A stretch of DNA of 64,000 bases from JBEEJL01 sp043744215 (GCA_043744215.1 JAYTVC010000039.1:8089-72088), one strand, 5' to 3'; numbered from the stretch's first letter, positions 17,447 to 27,266 are shown. Made by a program: numbers and translations. Notes: generated from the sequence alone by a model not told the origin.

Positions 17447-18625
17447 TCAAATATCCAGCAACAATCGCGCCGGGTCTTCCAGCGCTTCTTTCATGGTCAC
17501 CAACGCGAGCACGGCTTCGCGGCCGTCGATGATACGGTGATCGTAAGACATGGCAAGATAATTCATTGGGCGGATGACGATCTGGCCGTTCTCGACCACG
17601 GCGCGTTCCTTGGTGGCGTGTACGCCAAGAATGGCGGACTGCGGCGGATTGATAATTGGTGTCGATAGCATAGAGCCGAACACACCGCCGTTGGAAATGG
17701 AAAACGTGCCACCCGTCAATTCTTCCAGCGTAATTTTGCCGATTTTTGCGCGGGCGCCGAAGTCGGCGATTTGTTTTTCAATGTCGGCGATGCTGAGTTG
17801 ATCAGCGTCGCGGATGATCGGCACCATCAAGCCGCGGTCAGTGCCGACGGCGATGCCGATGTCAAAATAACCGTGGTAAATGATGTCGGTGCCATCAACC
17901 GATGCGTTGACGACGGGATATTTTTTCAGCGCGGCGACGGCGGCTTTGACGAAAAAGCCCATGAAGCCCAGCTTCACGCCGTGTTCTTTTTCGAATTTCT
18001 CTTTGTATTTGGCGCGCAAATCCATCACTGGCGCCATATTCACTTCATTGAACGTGGTGAGAATCGCAGCGGTGGATTGCGATTGCACCAGGCGCTCGGC
18101 GACGCGCTGGCGCAAGCGCGACATGGGCACGCGCTGCTCGGCGCGGTTGCCTTGCGGCACGTTAACGGCAGGCGCTGGCGCGGCAGGTTTTGCAACGGGC
18201 GCCATAACGTCGCCCTTGGTAATGCGGCCATCGCGGCCTGAGCCGCTCACATCGTTTGATGCGATGCCCTGCTCGGCCATAATTTTCTTCGCGGCTGGGC
18301 TGGCAGAATCATTGACCGTTTTGCTAGCAGGTGTTGTAGCCGCAACCGCAGCTTTTGCTGGCGCTGCGGAAGTCGCCGTCGCTTTACCATCGGTATCAAT
18401 GGTGGCGATGATTTCGTTCGACACCACAGTGCCACCATCGGTCTTGACGATTTTAGTCAACACGCCGTCGGCGGGTGCCGGCAATTCCAACACCACTTTG
18501 TCGGTTTCGATGTCGATGAGATTGTCATCCCGCTTCACGAACTCGCCCAACTTTTTGTGCCACGTCAACAGCGTCGCTTCGGCGACGGACTCGGACAACT
18601 GCGGCACTTTGACTTCAACTAACAT
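17447..18625 (-). CDS. sucB: 2-oxoglutarate dehydrogenase E2, dihydrolipoyl succinyltransferase
   Basis: The 392-aa E2 core passes the succinyl group to CoA. The lipoyl domain at residues 1-75 has the modified Lys in DIETDKVVLELPAP. An Ala/Pro/Thr-rich linker follows, then the E1/E3-binding domain near 110-145 (SPAAKKIMAEQGI, SGRDGRITKGDV). The catalytic domain ends with the active-site block AMSYDHRIIDGREAV. AAGGAG lies before the ATG. It is downstream of sucA across a 52-bp gap that contains an IHF-consensus element. Confidence 0.95.
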   Translation of the reverse strand: MLVEVKVPQLSESVAEATLLTWHKKLGEFVKRDDNLIDIETDKVVLELPAPADGVLTKIVKTDGGTVVSNEIIATIDTDGKATATSAAPAKAAVAATTPASKTVNDSASPAAKKIMAEQGIASNDVSGSGRDGRITKGDVMAPVAKPAAPAPAVNVPQGNRAEQRVPMSRLRQRVAERLVQSQSTAAILTTFNEVNMAPVMDLRAKYKEKFEKEHGVKLGFMGFFVKAAVAALKKYPVVNASVDGTDIIYHGYFDIGIAVGTDRGLMVPIIRDADQLSIADIEKQIADFGARAKIGKITLEELTGGTFSISNGGVFGSMLSTPIINPPQSAILGVHATKERAVVENGQIVIRPMNYLAMSYDHRIIDGREAVLALVTMKEALEDPARLLLDI

Positions 18626-18653
18626 GCGATTCTCCTTTTCAGAGCGTTATTCG

Positions 18654-18666
18654 TAACTTATTGATT
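18654..18666 (-). promoter_or_regulatory. IHF-consensus dispersed element, copy 3
   Basis: Read on the minus strand: AATCAATAAGTTA, exact consensus, preceded by TTTAT. Located in the sucA-sucB gap. Confidence 0.6.
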
Positions 18667-18677
18667 ATAAACAGTTT

Positions 18678-21491
18678 TTATACAGTCAATGCAGCATCGA
18701 TCAATGCTTTTTGCTGCTCATTATGCTTGGCGAGATAACCAACGGCGGGCGAAGCGGACGACGGGCGCAATGCATAAGTGAGTTGCTGGTCATCGCGCAT
18801 ATGGCGCAGCAAATAATGCTGCACGCGATGCCACGCGCCCTGATTACCCGGCTCTTCCTGCGCCCAGCAAATGTCTTTCGCTTTGGCGTAGAGCTTGATC
18901 TGATCGGCAAACTCTGCGTGCGGGAACGGATACAACTGCTCGATACGCACCACGGCGATGTCCTTGATATTGCGCGCCGCGCGTTCGGCCACGATGTCGT
19001 AATACACTTTGCCGCTGCAAAACACCACGCGCTTCACTTTTTTCGCGTCGATGCTCGCATCGGTTTCGCCGATGATGTTGTGGAACTGGCCCTTGGCCAG
19101 ATCGTCGAGGCTGGAGACGGATTCTTTCCGGCGCAGCAAGCTCTTGGGCATCATCACAATCAGCGGGCGGCGCATGGGGCGAATCATTTGCCGGCGTAAC
19201 ATGTGAAAAACCTGCGCCGGGTTCGACGGCACGACAACTTGCATGTTGTGCTCGGCGCACAGTTGCAAATAGCGCTCAAGGCGCGCGGAGGAATGTTCCG
19301 GCCCCTGGCCTTCGTAGCCGTGTGGCAGCATTAAAGTCAGTCCGCACAAGCGGCCCCACTTGGCTTCGCCGGAACTAATGAACTGATCAATCACCACTTG
19401 TGCGCCGTTGGCAAAATCGCCGAACTGGCCTTCCCAGATCACCAGATCATTCGGCTCGGAACTGGCATAGCCGTATTCAAAACCCATCACCGCTTCTTCG
19501 GACAGCAGCGAATCGATCACCAAAAACATCGGCTGGTTATCGCGGATATTTTGCAACGGGATAAAAGCGCCGGAATCCCAACGCTCTCGGTTCTGGTCGT
19601 GGAATACAGCGTGGCGGTGGGAGAACGTGCCGCGCCCGCAATCCTGGCCGGACAGGCGCACGGCATAACCATCGTCGAGCAATGACGCATAGGCAAGATT
19701 TTCCGCCATGCCCCAATCCAGCGGCAATGCGCCCTCGCCCATTTGCTTGCGCGCAGCCAGCATACGCTCGACCGTAGAATGCAATTTGAACGTCGGCGGA
19801 ATGGTCGTGAGCTTGTCCGACAGGCGTTTTAATTCTTTCAAAGGTACGGCGGTTTTGGCGGCACGTGTCCAATCTACTTTTTGATAAGGACCCCAATTCA
19901 CCTGGAACGGCGGCGTGTGTCCGTGCAGAATGGACTTGTCGGGGTTGTGGCCCGCGTCCATATCGACACGATAATTTTTCACCAGATCGTCGCCATCGTT
20001 CGCGCCGATAACATTTTCAGCGGTCAATTTCTCGGCGTACAACTTGCGCGTGCCGGGGTGCTGCGCGATTTTCTTGTACATCAGCGGTTGCGTGACCAGC
20101 GGCTCGTCCTGCTCGTTGTGGCCGAGGCGGCGGTAGCACACCATGTCGATCACCACATCTTTGCGGAACGTCATGCGGTAGTCCAGCGCAATCTGCGTCA
20201 CCAGAATACAGGCTTCGGGATCGTCGCCGTTCACATGGAACACCGGCGCTTCGATGGACTTGGCGATGTCGGTGCAATAAATCGTCGAACGCGTGTCGCG
20301 CGGATCGGACGTGGTGAAGCCGATCTGGTTGTTCACCACTACATGTACCGTGCCGCCGGTGCGATAGCCGCGAGTTTGCGACAGGTTCAATGTCTCCATC
20401 ACCACGCCTTGCCCGGCGAATGCGGCGTCGCCGTGAATGAGAATGGGCAACACTTGCTTGCCTTCCAGATCCTTGCGGCGTTTTTGTCGCGCGCGTACCG
20501 AGCCTTCGACAACGGGATTCACAATTTCCAGGTGCGACGGATTAAACGCGAGCGTCAGATGCAAGGCACCGCCCTTGGTTTGCACGTCGCTGGAAAAACC
20601 CTGGTGGTATTTCACGTCACCCGACGAAAGCGCCGATGCGTGCTTGCCTTCAAACTCGGAAAATAAATCCTGCGGCAACTTGCCCAGATTATTTACCAGC
20701 ACATTCAAGCGCCCGCGATGGGCCATGCCGATGACGGCTTCACGCACGCCTTGCTCGCCGGCGCGCTGGATGATTTCATCCATGATAGGAATCAGCGTGT
20801 CGCCGCCTTCAAGTGAAAACCGCTTCTGGCCGACGTAGCGCGTGTGCAGATATTTTTCCAGCGTCTCGGCGGCGGTGAGGCGTTCGAGTAAATGTTTTTT
20901 TTGTTCGACGCTCAGATTGGCCTTGCCCTGCACAGACTCGAAGCGCGATTGCAACCAACGCTTTTGTTCCTGATCGGAAATGTACATGTATTCAAGGCCG
21001 ATGGTGCCGCAGTAGGTCGCCTTGAGAATATCGAGAATTTCCTTGAGCGTCGCTTGTTTGGGCCCGACCAGTGAACCGGTATTGAATGTGGTGCCAAGAT
21101 CCAGATCAGTCAGGTTATAAAATGAAAGATCGAGTTCGGGGATGCGCGGCATTTCCTGTCGCTGTAACGGGTCGAGATTCGCCACACGATTGCCGGAAAA
21201 ACGGTGCGCGTTGATGAGCTGCAAAACGGCCACTTGTTTGGCCGCCATTTCTTCATCTATTGCAGCGGCAGGTCGGCCGGCTTTTTTTGCCAGGCGCGCA
21301 AACGAATCAATAATCGGCGTATGCGGTACATCGCGGGAGACCGCGCCGTTGGGTTTTTGCAGGCCGTCAAAATACTTGCGCCAATCGTCGCTAACCGAAT
21401 TGGCATCGGCCAGATACGCTTCATATTGCTCTTCGATAAACGGTGCATTGGAACCGAAGAGATGAGACGTGTCGAGATTCTGTTTCATCAT
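18678..21491 (-). CDS. sucA: 2-oxoglutarate dehydrogenase E1
   Basis: The 937-aa thiamine-diphosphate enzyme decarboxylates 2-oxoglutarate and succinylates SucB. Family features are the N-terminal E2-binding peptide (SHLFGSNAPFIEEQYEAYL), the MAHRGRLNVLVN motif, the ThDP-binding GDAAFAGQGV region, the VCYRRLGHNEQDEP block, and the C-terminal LMLPHGYEGQGPEHSSARLE. The length is normal. GAGGGA precedes the first of two adjacent ATGs. It starts 12 nt after gltA, so it is clearly in the same transcript. Confidence 0.95.
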   Translation of the reverse strand: MMKQNLDTSHLFGSNAPFIEEQYEAYLADANSVSDDWRKYFDGLQKPNGAVSRDVPHTPIIDSFARLAKKAGRPAAAIDEEMAAKQVAVLQLINAHRFSGNRVANLDPLQRQEMPRIPELDLSFYNLTDLDLGTTFNTGSLVGPKQATLKEILDILKATYCGTIGLEYMYISDQEQKRWLQSRFESVQGKANLSVEQKKHLLERLTAAETLEKYLHTRYVGQKRFSLEGGDTLIPIMDEIIQRAGEQGVREAVIGMAHRGRLNVLVNNLGKLPQDLFSEFEGKHASALSSGDVKYHQGFSSDVQTKGGALHLTLAFNPSHLEIVNPVVEGSVRARQKRRKDLEGKQVLPILIHGDAAFAGQGVVMETLNLSQTRGYRTGGTVHVVVNNQIGFTTSDPRDTRSTIYCTDIAKSIEAPVFHVNGDDPEACILVTQIALDYRMTFRKDVVIDMVCYRRLGHNEQDEPLVTQPLMYKKIAQHPGTRKLYAEKLTAENVIGANDGDDLVKNYRVDMDAGHNPDKSILHGHTPPFQVNWGPYQKVDWTRAAKTAVPLKELKRLSDKLTTIPPTFKLHSTVERMLAARKQMGEGALPLDWGMAENLAYASLLDDGYAVRLSGQDCGRGTFSHRHAVFHDQNRERWDSGAFIPLQNIRDNQPMFLVIDSLLSEEAVMGFEYGYASSEPNDLVIWEGQFGDFANGAQVVIDQFISSGEAKWGRLCGLTLMLPHGYEGQGPEHSSARLERYLQLCAEHNMQVVVPSNPAQVFHMLRRQMIRPMRRPLIVMMPKSLLRRKESVSSLDDLAKGQFHNIIGETDASIDAKKVKRVVFCSGKVYYDIVAERAARNIKDIAVVRIEQLYPFPHAEFADQIKLYAKAKDICWAQEEPGNQGAWHRVQHYLLRHMRDDQQLTYALRPSSASPAVGYLAKHNEQQKALIDAALTV

Positions 21492-21503
21492 TGCCGTTTT
21501 CCC

Positions 21504-22811
21504 TCAACCTCTTTGTGCCAGCGGCTTCAAATCACGCCTCGGCGCACCGAGGTAAAGCTGGCGCGGGCGGCCGATTTTTTGTTCGGGGTCGGAAATCATT
21601 TCGTTCCACTGCGCGATCCAGCCGATAGTGCGGCCCATCGCAAAAATCGCGGTGAACATGCTCACCGGAATACCCAGCGCGCGCAAAACGATGCCGGAAT
21701 AAAAATCCACGTTCGGATACAATTTTTTCTCGATGAAATACGGATCTTCGAGGGCGACTTTTTCCAGCGACATTGCCAGCTTGAACAGCTTGTCGTCTTG
21801 CAAGCCCAATTCCTTTAACACTTCATGGCAGGTTTTGCGCATCACGTCGGCGCGCGGGTCCATGTTTTTGTACACGCGATGGCCGAAGCCCATGAGCTTG
21901 AAGCCGGAAGTCTTGTCTTTAGCACGCGCGACGAATTCGGGGATGCGCGACTCGTCGCCGATTTCACCGAGCATTTTTAACACCGCTTCGTTGGCCCCGC
22001 CGTGCGCCGGCCCCCACAGCGCGGCGATACCGGCCGCGATACACGCGAACGGATTGGCGCCCGATGAGCCAGCCAAACGCACGGTCGATGTTGATGCGTT
22101 TTGCTCGTGATCTGCATGCAAGGTGAGAATGCGGTCAAAGGCTTTGACCAAAACAGGGTTAGGCCTGTACGGCTCACACGGCGTCGCAAACATCATGTAC
22201 AAATAATTTTCCGCGTAGCTCATATGGTTTTGCGGATACATGAACGGCAGGCCCATGTTATAGCGGTAACACATGGCCGCGATGGTCGGCACTTTGGCGA
22301 TTAAACGAATGGCGGAAACATTGCGGTGCGCGGCGTCACTGATATCAAGGGAGTCGTGATAAAACGCCGACAATGCGCCGACCACACCCACCATCACCGC
22401 CATCGGGTGCGCATCACGGCGGAAGCCTTTGAAGAAATTGGTTAGCTGGTCGTGCACCATGGTGTGCTTGCGGATGGTGGTGTTGAACCGTTCATATTCC
22501 GCTTTGCTGGGCATTTCGCCATTCAGGAGCAAATAACAAACTTCAATAAAATCAGACTTTTCTGCCAACTGTTCGATGGGGTAGCCGCGATAGTAAAGCA
22601 GGCCTTCATCACCATCGATAAACGTGATTTTCGAATTGCAAGCCGCTGTGGAAAGAAAACCCGGATCGTAGGTGAACATGCCGGTTTTGCCCAAGGCGCG
22701 GATATCGATCACGTCTGGCCCGAGGGTGCCGCCATAGACGGGTAAATCCACCGATTGGGTGCCGGTACCGTTTTGGTAGGTGAGTGTGGCCTTGCCTTTT
22801 GCTTCCATCAT
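21504..22811 (-). CDS. gltA: Citrate synthase, TCA-cycle type
   Basis: This 435-aa type II (hexameric-type, Gram-negative) citrate synthase condenses acetyl-CoA with oxaloacetate. Features are the N-terminal beta domain (TYDPGFLSTAACNSKITFID), catalytic His regions (LHADHEQNAST and GFGHRVYKNMDPRAD) and the C-terminal catalytic Asp region (ALEDPYFIEKKLYPNVDFYS). GGAG precedes the ATG. It is one of two citrate-synthase paralogues in the window; PrpC is the other and is shorter. Confidence 0.95.
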   Translation of the reverse strand: MMEAKGKATLTYQNGTGTQSVDLPVYGGTLGPDVIDIRALGKTGMFTYDPGFLSTAACNSKITFIDGDEGLLYYRGYPIEQLAEKSDFIEVCYLLLNGEMPSKAEYERFNTTIRKHTMVHDQLTNFFKGFRRDAHPMAVMVGVVGALSAFYHDSLDISDAAHRNVSAIRLIAKVPTIAAMCYRYNMGLPFMYPQNHMSYAENYLYMMFATPCEPYRPNPVLVKAFDRILTLHADHEQNASTSTVRLAGSSGANPFACIAAGIAALWGPAHGGANEAVLKMLGEIGDESRIPEFVARAKDKTSGFKLMGFGHRVYKNMDPRADVMRKTCHEVLKELGLQDDKLFKLAMSLEKVALEDPYFIEKKLYPNVDFYSGIVLRALGIPVSMFTAIFAMGRTIGWIAQWNEMISDPEQKIGRPRQLYLGAPRRDLKPLAQRG

Positions 22812-22877
22812 GTTTCTCCGCTAAACCGGGAATGTTTCCCGCTTGAATGAAATTTTTCTGTCCGTATCGCCCGGCAT

Positions 22878-23120
22878 CTACACTTGCCTGACGCGCAAAA
22901 GCATGGGTAACAACTTGGGGTCTTGCAACGCCTGCTTGCCTAAAATGACGTCAAGCAGGTCATTATCTTGCAGTCGCAGCAATTCATCAAATAAGTTCGC
23001 GTCTTGTTTGCTAAGCTGCGCCAGTTCTTTATCAAGAAAACGACCCAGCAGAATATCCAGTTCCAGCAAGCCGCGGCGGCAATGCCAGCGCAGACGTTCG
23101 TGTTCGCGATTTATTTCCAT
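22878..23120 (-). CDS. sdhE: FAD assembly factor SdhE (succinate dehydrogenase flavinylation)
   Basis: The 80-aa protein has the SdhE/YgfY pattern near its N-terminus, RLRWHCRRGLLELDILLGRF, in which the RGxxE-type motif (RRGLLELD) is essential for helping attach FAD covalently to SdhA. The position, 7 nt after sdhB and before gltA, is the standard betaproteobacterial one. Confidence 0.9.
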   Translation of the reverse strand: MEINREHERLRWHCRRGLLELDILLGRFLDKELAQLSKQDANLFDELLRLQDNDLLDVILGKQALQDPKLLPMLLRVRQV

Positions 23121-23127
23121 GCTTTCA

Positions 23128-23826
23128 TCAGACTACGCGCCGAACCATCAACTCTTTTATTTTACCGATGGCCAGCGACGGATTTAAACCCTTTGGGCAC
23201 ACATCGACGCAATTCATGATGGTGTGGCAACGGAACAGCCGATACGGATCTTCCAGATCATCCAGCCGCTCGCTCGTCGCCTGGTCGCGTGTGTCGGCGA
23301 TGAAGCGATAAGCTTGTAATAAGCCCGCAGGCCCAACGAATTTATCCGGATTCCACCAGAACGATGGGCACGAGGTGGTGCAGCAGGCGCACAAAATGCA
23401 CTCGTACAGGCCGTTCAGCTCTTCGCGCTCTTCCGGCGATTGCAGGCGTTCCTTGTCGAGCGGAATTTTGGTTTCATTGATGAGATAGGGCTTCACCGAA
23501 TGATACTGTTTGAAAAACTGCGTCATATCCACGATCAGGTCGCGGATGATGGGCAATCCCGGTAGCGGGCGTAATTCCACCGGTTCTTTCAAATCAGAAA
23601 TCTTGGTGATGCACGCCAAACCGTTTTTGCCATTGATGTTCATCGCGTCGGACCCGCAAATGCCTTCGCGGCAGGAACGACGGATGCTGAAGGTGTCGTC
23701 CTGCTCCTTCAAACGAATCAGCGCGTCAAGCAGCATGCGGTCGGTGGGCTCGAGTTTCACCTCGACGTCCTGCATGTAGGGCTTGGCGTCCTGGTCGGGG
23801 TTGTAGCGATAAATTTTGAATTTCAT
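23128..23826 (-). CDS. sdhB: Succinate dehydrogenase iron-sulfur subunit
   Basis: The 232-aa subunit carries electrons from SdhA to the membrane quinone site. The three cluster motifs are present: [2Fe-2S] CREGICGSDAMNINGKNGLA followed by Cys, [4Fe-4S] CILCACCTTSCPSFWW, and the last cluster CHTIMNCVDVCPKGLNP. The gap from sdhA (57 bp) contains a GTAGGATGGG-type repeat. Confidence 0.95.
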   Translation of the reverse strand: MKFKIYRYNPDQDAKPYMQDVEVKLEPTDRMLLDALIRLKEQDDTFSIRRSCREGICGSDAMNINGKNGLACITKISDLKEPVELRPLPGLPIIRDLIVDMTQFFKQYHSVKPYLINETKIPLDKERLQSPEEREELNGLYECILCACCTTSCPSFWWNPDKFVGPAGLLQAYRFIADTRDQATSERLDDLEDPYRLFRCHTIMNCVDVCPKGLNPSLAIGKIKELMVRRVV

Positions 23827-23848
23827 TGTTACATCCTTGTCAGGCGGT

Positions 23849-23882
23849 GGATGGGTGTCGCGATCGCTTAACCTGTCCTATG
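23849..23882. repeat. GTAGGATGGG-type dispersed repeat between sdhA and sdhB
   Basis: GGATGGGTGTCGCGATCGCT, then CCTGTCCTAT: a family member inside the sdh operon, filling most of the sdhA-sdhB gap. Confidence 0.55.
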
Positions 23883-23883
23883 T

Positions 23884-25668
23884 TCAAAATGTCCGTGTCT
23901 TGGGTTCGAAAGCTTCCACGGTCAGCGGCTTCAAGTGCACCGGTTTATAATCGAGACGGTTGCCTTGCTTGTACCACAGCGTGTGCTTGAGCCAATTGAT
24001 GTCGTCGCGGCCGTTGGGGCGCTCGGGCGTATCGTGGCAATCAGCGCGGTCATGGGCGCCACGGGTTTCTTTGCGCGCTTCAGCTGAAATCATCGTGGCC
24101 AACGCCACTTCGATGAGGTTTTGCAATTCAAGCGCCTCGACGCGGGCAGTGTTGAACACTTTACTCTTGTCTTTAATTTCTAAACGCTCGGCACGCGCCG
24201 CGATGGCTTTCATTTTCGCCACGCCGGACTCGAGCAGATCGGGGAAGCGGAACACGCCGCAATGGGCTTGTAATGTGTTGCGCATGTCATCGCCTACTCT
24301 GGCCACGCTTTCGCCGGAAGTTTGATTGTCCAGACGATTCAATCGCGCCATCGTAAAATCAGCCGCATTAGCGGGCAGCGGTTTATGTGCCGGTGTGTTT
24401 TTCAAATACTCCACCATGTTGTCGCCGGCGGATTTTCCAAATACCAGTAAATCGGTCAGCGAATTGGTGCCGAGCCGGTTCGCCCCGTGAATCGACGTGC
24501 AGGCGCATTCTCCTGCCGCATAAAAACCTTTAACGATCACTTCAGGGTTGTTGTCTTTCGGCACCAGCACTTCGCCTTTGTAATTGGTGGGGATGCCGCC
24601 CATCATGTAATGGCAGGTGGGCACCACGGGAATCGGTTCCTTGATCGGATCAACATTGGCAAACTTGATGGCAATTTCGCGAATGCCGGGCAAGCGCTTG
24701 TTGATGGTTTCCGGGCCGAGATGGTCGAGTTTGAGCAACAAATGGTCGCCGTTTTTGCCTGCGCCGCGGCCTTCTTTTATTTCTGTCGCCATCGCGCGCG
24801 ACACTACGTCGCGCGGTGCCAGATCTTTCAGGTTGGGCGCGTAGCGCTCCATGAAACGCTCGCCATCCTTGTTGAGCAGAATGCCACCCTCGCCGCGCAC
24901 ACCCTCCGTGATCAGCACGCCTGCACCAGCAACACCTGTGGGATGAAACTGCCAGAACTCCATATCTTCCAGCGGAATGCCCGCCCGCGCCGCCATGCCG
25001 AGGCCATCGCCGGTGTTGATGAAGGCATTGGTGCTGGCGGAATAAATACGCCCTGCCCCGCCCGTGGCAAACAGCACGGCCTTGGTGTGAAACACCGATA
25101 CTTCGCCCGTTTCCATTTCCAGTGCGGTGATGCCGACCACATCGCCGTCAGCGTCGCGGATTAAATCCAGCGCCATCCACTCGACAAAAAATTGCGAGCG
25201 CGTCATCACGTTGCGTTGATACAGCGTGTGCAGCATGGCGTGGCCGGTGCGGTCGGCGGCGGCACAACTGCGCTGCACCGGCTTTTCGCCGTAATTCGAC
25301 GTATGGCCGCCGAAGGGACGTTGATAAATCGTGCCGTCGTCGTTGCGGTCGAACGGCATGCCGAAATGTTCCAGCTCACGCACCACTTGCGGCGCTTCGC
25401 GGCACATGAATTCGATGGCGTCCTGGTCGCCCAGATAATCGCTGCCTTTCACCGTGTCATACATATGCCAAAGCCAGTTATCCTCGCCCATATTGCCCAG
25501 CGAAGCACCGACGCCGCCCTGCGCGGCTACTGTGTGCGAACGGGTGGGGAACACTTTTGACAGCACCGCCGTCTTGAAACCCGCCGTCGATAATTGAATC
25601 GCCGCGCGCAATCCGGCACCGCCGGCACCGACAATCACCGCGTCATAAGTTCGAGTTGCAATGGCCAT
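23884..25668 (-). CDS. sdhA: Succinate dehydrogenase flavoprotein subunit
   Basis: The 594-aa flavoprotein oxidises succinate to fumarate. The FAD fold is DAVIVGAGGAGLRAAIQLS. The covalent FAD-attachment His lies in FPTRSHTVAAQGGVGASLGN. The substrate and active-site blocks are HPTGVAGAGVLITEGVRGEG and the C-terminal CHYMMGGIPTN and GANRLGTNSL. The gene starts 3 nt after sdhD. Confidence 0.96.
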   Translation of the reverse strand: MAIATRTYDAVIVGAGGAGLRAAIQLSTAGFKTAVLSKVFPTRSHTVAAQGGVGASLGNMGEDNWLWHMYDTVKGSDYLGDQDAIEFMCREAPQVVRELEHFGMPFDRNDDGTIYQRPFGGHTSNYGEKPVQRSCAAADRTGHAMLHTLYQRNVMTRSQFFVEWMALDLIRDADGDVVGITALEMETGEVSVFHTKAVLFATGGAGRIYSASTNAFINTGDGLGMAARAGIPLEDMEFWQFHPTGVAGAGVLITEGVRGEGGILLNKDGERFMERYAPNLKDLAPRDVVSRAMATEIKEGRGAGKNGDHLLLKLDHLGPETINKRLPGIREIAIKFANVDPIKEPIPVVPTCHYMMGGIPTNYKGEVLVPKDNNPEVIVKGFYAAGECACTSIHGANRLGTNSLTDLLVFGKSAGDNMVEYLKNTPAHKPLPANAADFTMARLNRLDNQTSGESVARVGDDMRNTLQAHCGVFRFPDLLESGVAKMKAIAARAERLEIKDKSKVFNTARVEALELQNLIEVALATMISAEARKETRGAHDRADCHDTPERPNGRDDINWLKHTLWYKQGNRLDYKPVHLKPLTVEAFEPKTRTF

Positions 25669-25671
25669 TGC

Positions 25672-26019
25672 TTAAACGCTCCACAAAATTGAAATAGACC
25701 AGATGGTGTAAGCGAGCAGCAGGAAAATCACCATGACCTGCAAAGCGAACCGGAGGCCGGTGTGTTTGATGTAATCCATGAAAATGTCGCGCACGCCGAC
25801 CCATGCGTGATAAAACACGCAGAGAAAAAATATCAGTGTCATGATGCGCACAAAATTCGCGCCGAACAACATTTTCCATTTGGCGAAATCCCACGGTGCG
25901 TGGATCATCATCGCGCCTGCGAACAAAACGGAATACAGCGCCATAAACACTGCGGTAATGCGCTGGGCCAGCCAATCGCGCAGACCGTAGCGGGCACCGG
26001 TGACAACGCGCTTTACCAT
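25672..26019 (-). CDS. sdhD: Succinate dehydrogenase membrane anchor subunit SdhD
   Basis: The 115-aa protein has three hydrophobic helices. The haem/quinone-side segment FYHAWVGVRDIFMDYIKHTG matches the SdhD pattern with a conserved His and Asp. It overlaps sdhC by 7 nt. With SdhC it binds haem b and the quinone. Confidence 0.92.
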   Translation of the reverse strand: MVKRVVTGARYGLRDWLAQRITAVFMALYSVLFAGAMMIHAPWDFAKWKMLFGANFVRIMTLIFFLCVFYHAWVGVRDIFMDYIKHTGLRFALQVMVIFLLLAYTIWSISILWSV

Positions 26020-26399
26020 AATTTTACCCCCACCAAAATCGTCAGCAGAATACTGACGCCCATGACAATTTTTGCCGACAACCGCGCTGATGGCAGGTCA
26101 ATACCCTTGTGCACGTCCATGAGCAGATGGCGAATGCCAGCACAGAAATGATGCAAATAAGCCCACACAAAAACGAGTGTGACGAGCTTGGCGACGGGAT
26201 GGGACAGGCAGGCGATGACCGATTGAAAACTGTCCGGCGACGCGAGGCTTTTACTCAGCGCCCATAACAAGGCGGGAATGAAAAACAGAAATAGTATCGA
26301 TCCGCTGATTCGGTGCAAAATGGAAACCAAACCGGGAAGCGGCAATTTGATTTTCATTAGATCCAAATGTTTTGGACGTTTTTTAATTATTTCGGACAT
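26013..26399 (-). CDS. sdhC: Succinate dehydrogenase cytochrome b556 subunit SdhC
   Basis: The 128-aa membrane protein carries the signature SILHRISGSILFLF in helix 1 and LHHFCAGIRHLLMDVHKG in helix 2, with the haem-ligand His. It is the first structural gene of sdhCDAB. It lies 53 bp downstream of gntR, with an IHF-consensus element in the gap. Confidence 0.93.
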   Translation of the reverse strand: MSEIIKKRPKHLDLMKIKLPLPGLVSILHRISGSILFLFFIPALLWALSKSLASPDSFQSVIACLSHPVAKLVTLVFVWAYLHHFCAGIRHLLMDVHKGIDLPSARLSAKIVMGVSILLTILVGVKLW

Positions 26400-26416
26400 G
26401 GTAAATTACTCTTTAT

Positions 26417-26429
26417 AATCAAATACTTA
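26417..26429 (+). promoter_or_regulatory. IHF-consensus dispersed element, copy 4
   Basis: AATCAAATACTTA, exact consensus, in the gntR-sdhC gap 18 bp upstream of the sdhC start, with TTTAT on its left. Confidence 0.6.
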
Positions 26430-26452
26430 CAAAACACACGCAACAAATCATT

Positions 26453-27190
26453 TTAACCTAATTCGTTGTAGTAGGAATAGCCGTCGGTATGGCACAACCC
26501 TCTGCGCCATTCTACGGGCTTATCGCCGTAGGTGTAGGCGATACGATCCACACATAACAGCGGCGTGCCAACTTTAATATTGAGGTACTTCGCCGTTTCT
26601 TTGTCGGCCGACACGGCGCTCAGACGCTCTTCGGCGCGAATCATGCGCAGCTTGTAATGGCTTTCAAAAAAACTGTAGAACGAGCCTTTGTAGCTGGCCA
26701 AAGTTTCTTGCGTCAAGCCCTTGAACAACGCGGCCGAGAGGCAAATTTCGTCCAGCACGACGGGATTGCCGGAATAGCTCAGCACTCGTTTGACGGAAAA
26801 CACCGGCGCGCCCGCGCGCAAATCAATGACTTTGGCGATCTCGGCGCTGCACTTGGCGCGCTTGAAATCCACCACAATGCTGTCCGGGTAGGGCGTGTCG
26901 CCCGCATTGTTCATCACCCGGAGAAAACGGAATTGTGTACGTTCTTCCGTGTGGGTGGCGACGAAAGTGCCTTTGCCCTGGCGGCGCACAACAATATTTT
27001 CAGCGGACAATTCATCGATGGCCTTGCGCACCGTTCCTTGGCTGACCTTGAAGCGGGCAGCAAGTTCGATTTCACTGGGAATCGCCTCGCCGGGGCGCCA
27101 TTCGCCCGCGATAAGGCTCTGCGTGATCAGGATTTTGATCTGATCATAGAGCGGGCGAAAGCTCGGTGGCGTGAGTTGATGTTTAACCAT
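26453..27190 (-). CDS. GntR/HutC-family transcriptional regulator
   Basis: This 245-aa DNA-binding regulator has a winged helix-turn-helix at about residues 35-80 (PSEIELAARFKVSQGTVRKA, RRQGKGTFVA) and a UTRA effector domain in the C-terminal two thirds. It sits between the sdh operon, in the same direction, and the divergent prpB. That position suggests control of the propionate and TCA genes, with an acyl or organic-acid effector. The 22-bp palindrome in the shared upstream region is the likely operator. The effector is not deducible. Confidence 0.85.
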   Translation of the reverse strand: MVKHQLTPPSFRPLYDQIKILITQSLIAGEWRPGEAIPSEIELAARFKVSQGTVRKAIDELSAENIVVRRQGKGTFVATHTEERTQFRFLRVMNNAGDTPYPDSIVVDFKRAKCSAEIAKVIDLRAGAPVFSVKRVLSYSGNPVVLDEICLSAALFKGLTQETLASYKGSFYSFFESHYKLRMIRAEERLSAVSADKETAKYLNIKVGTPLLCVDRIAYTYGDKPVEWRRGLCHTDGYSYYNELG

Positions 27191-27238
27191 GATTTTATGA
27201 AGATAATTTTAGCACGATCGCGCGGCAAGTCACACATT

Positions 27239-27260
27239 TTATATCTTATATAAGATATAA
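27239..27260. promoter_or_regulatory. 22-bp perfect palindrome, candidate GntR operator
   Basis: The half-site TTATATCTTAT is followed directly by its reverse complement. It lies 49 bp upstream of gntR and just before the putative -35 of prpB. Confidence 0.6.
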
Positions 27261-27266
27261 GTCTAC

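Noticed and set aside
17880..18656. Long plus-strand open frame opposite sucB
   Set aside because: Antisense to a clearly conserved gene; no ribosome site or recognisable protein pattern. A codon-bias shadow.
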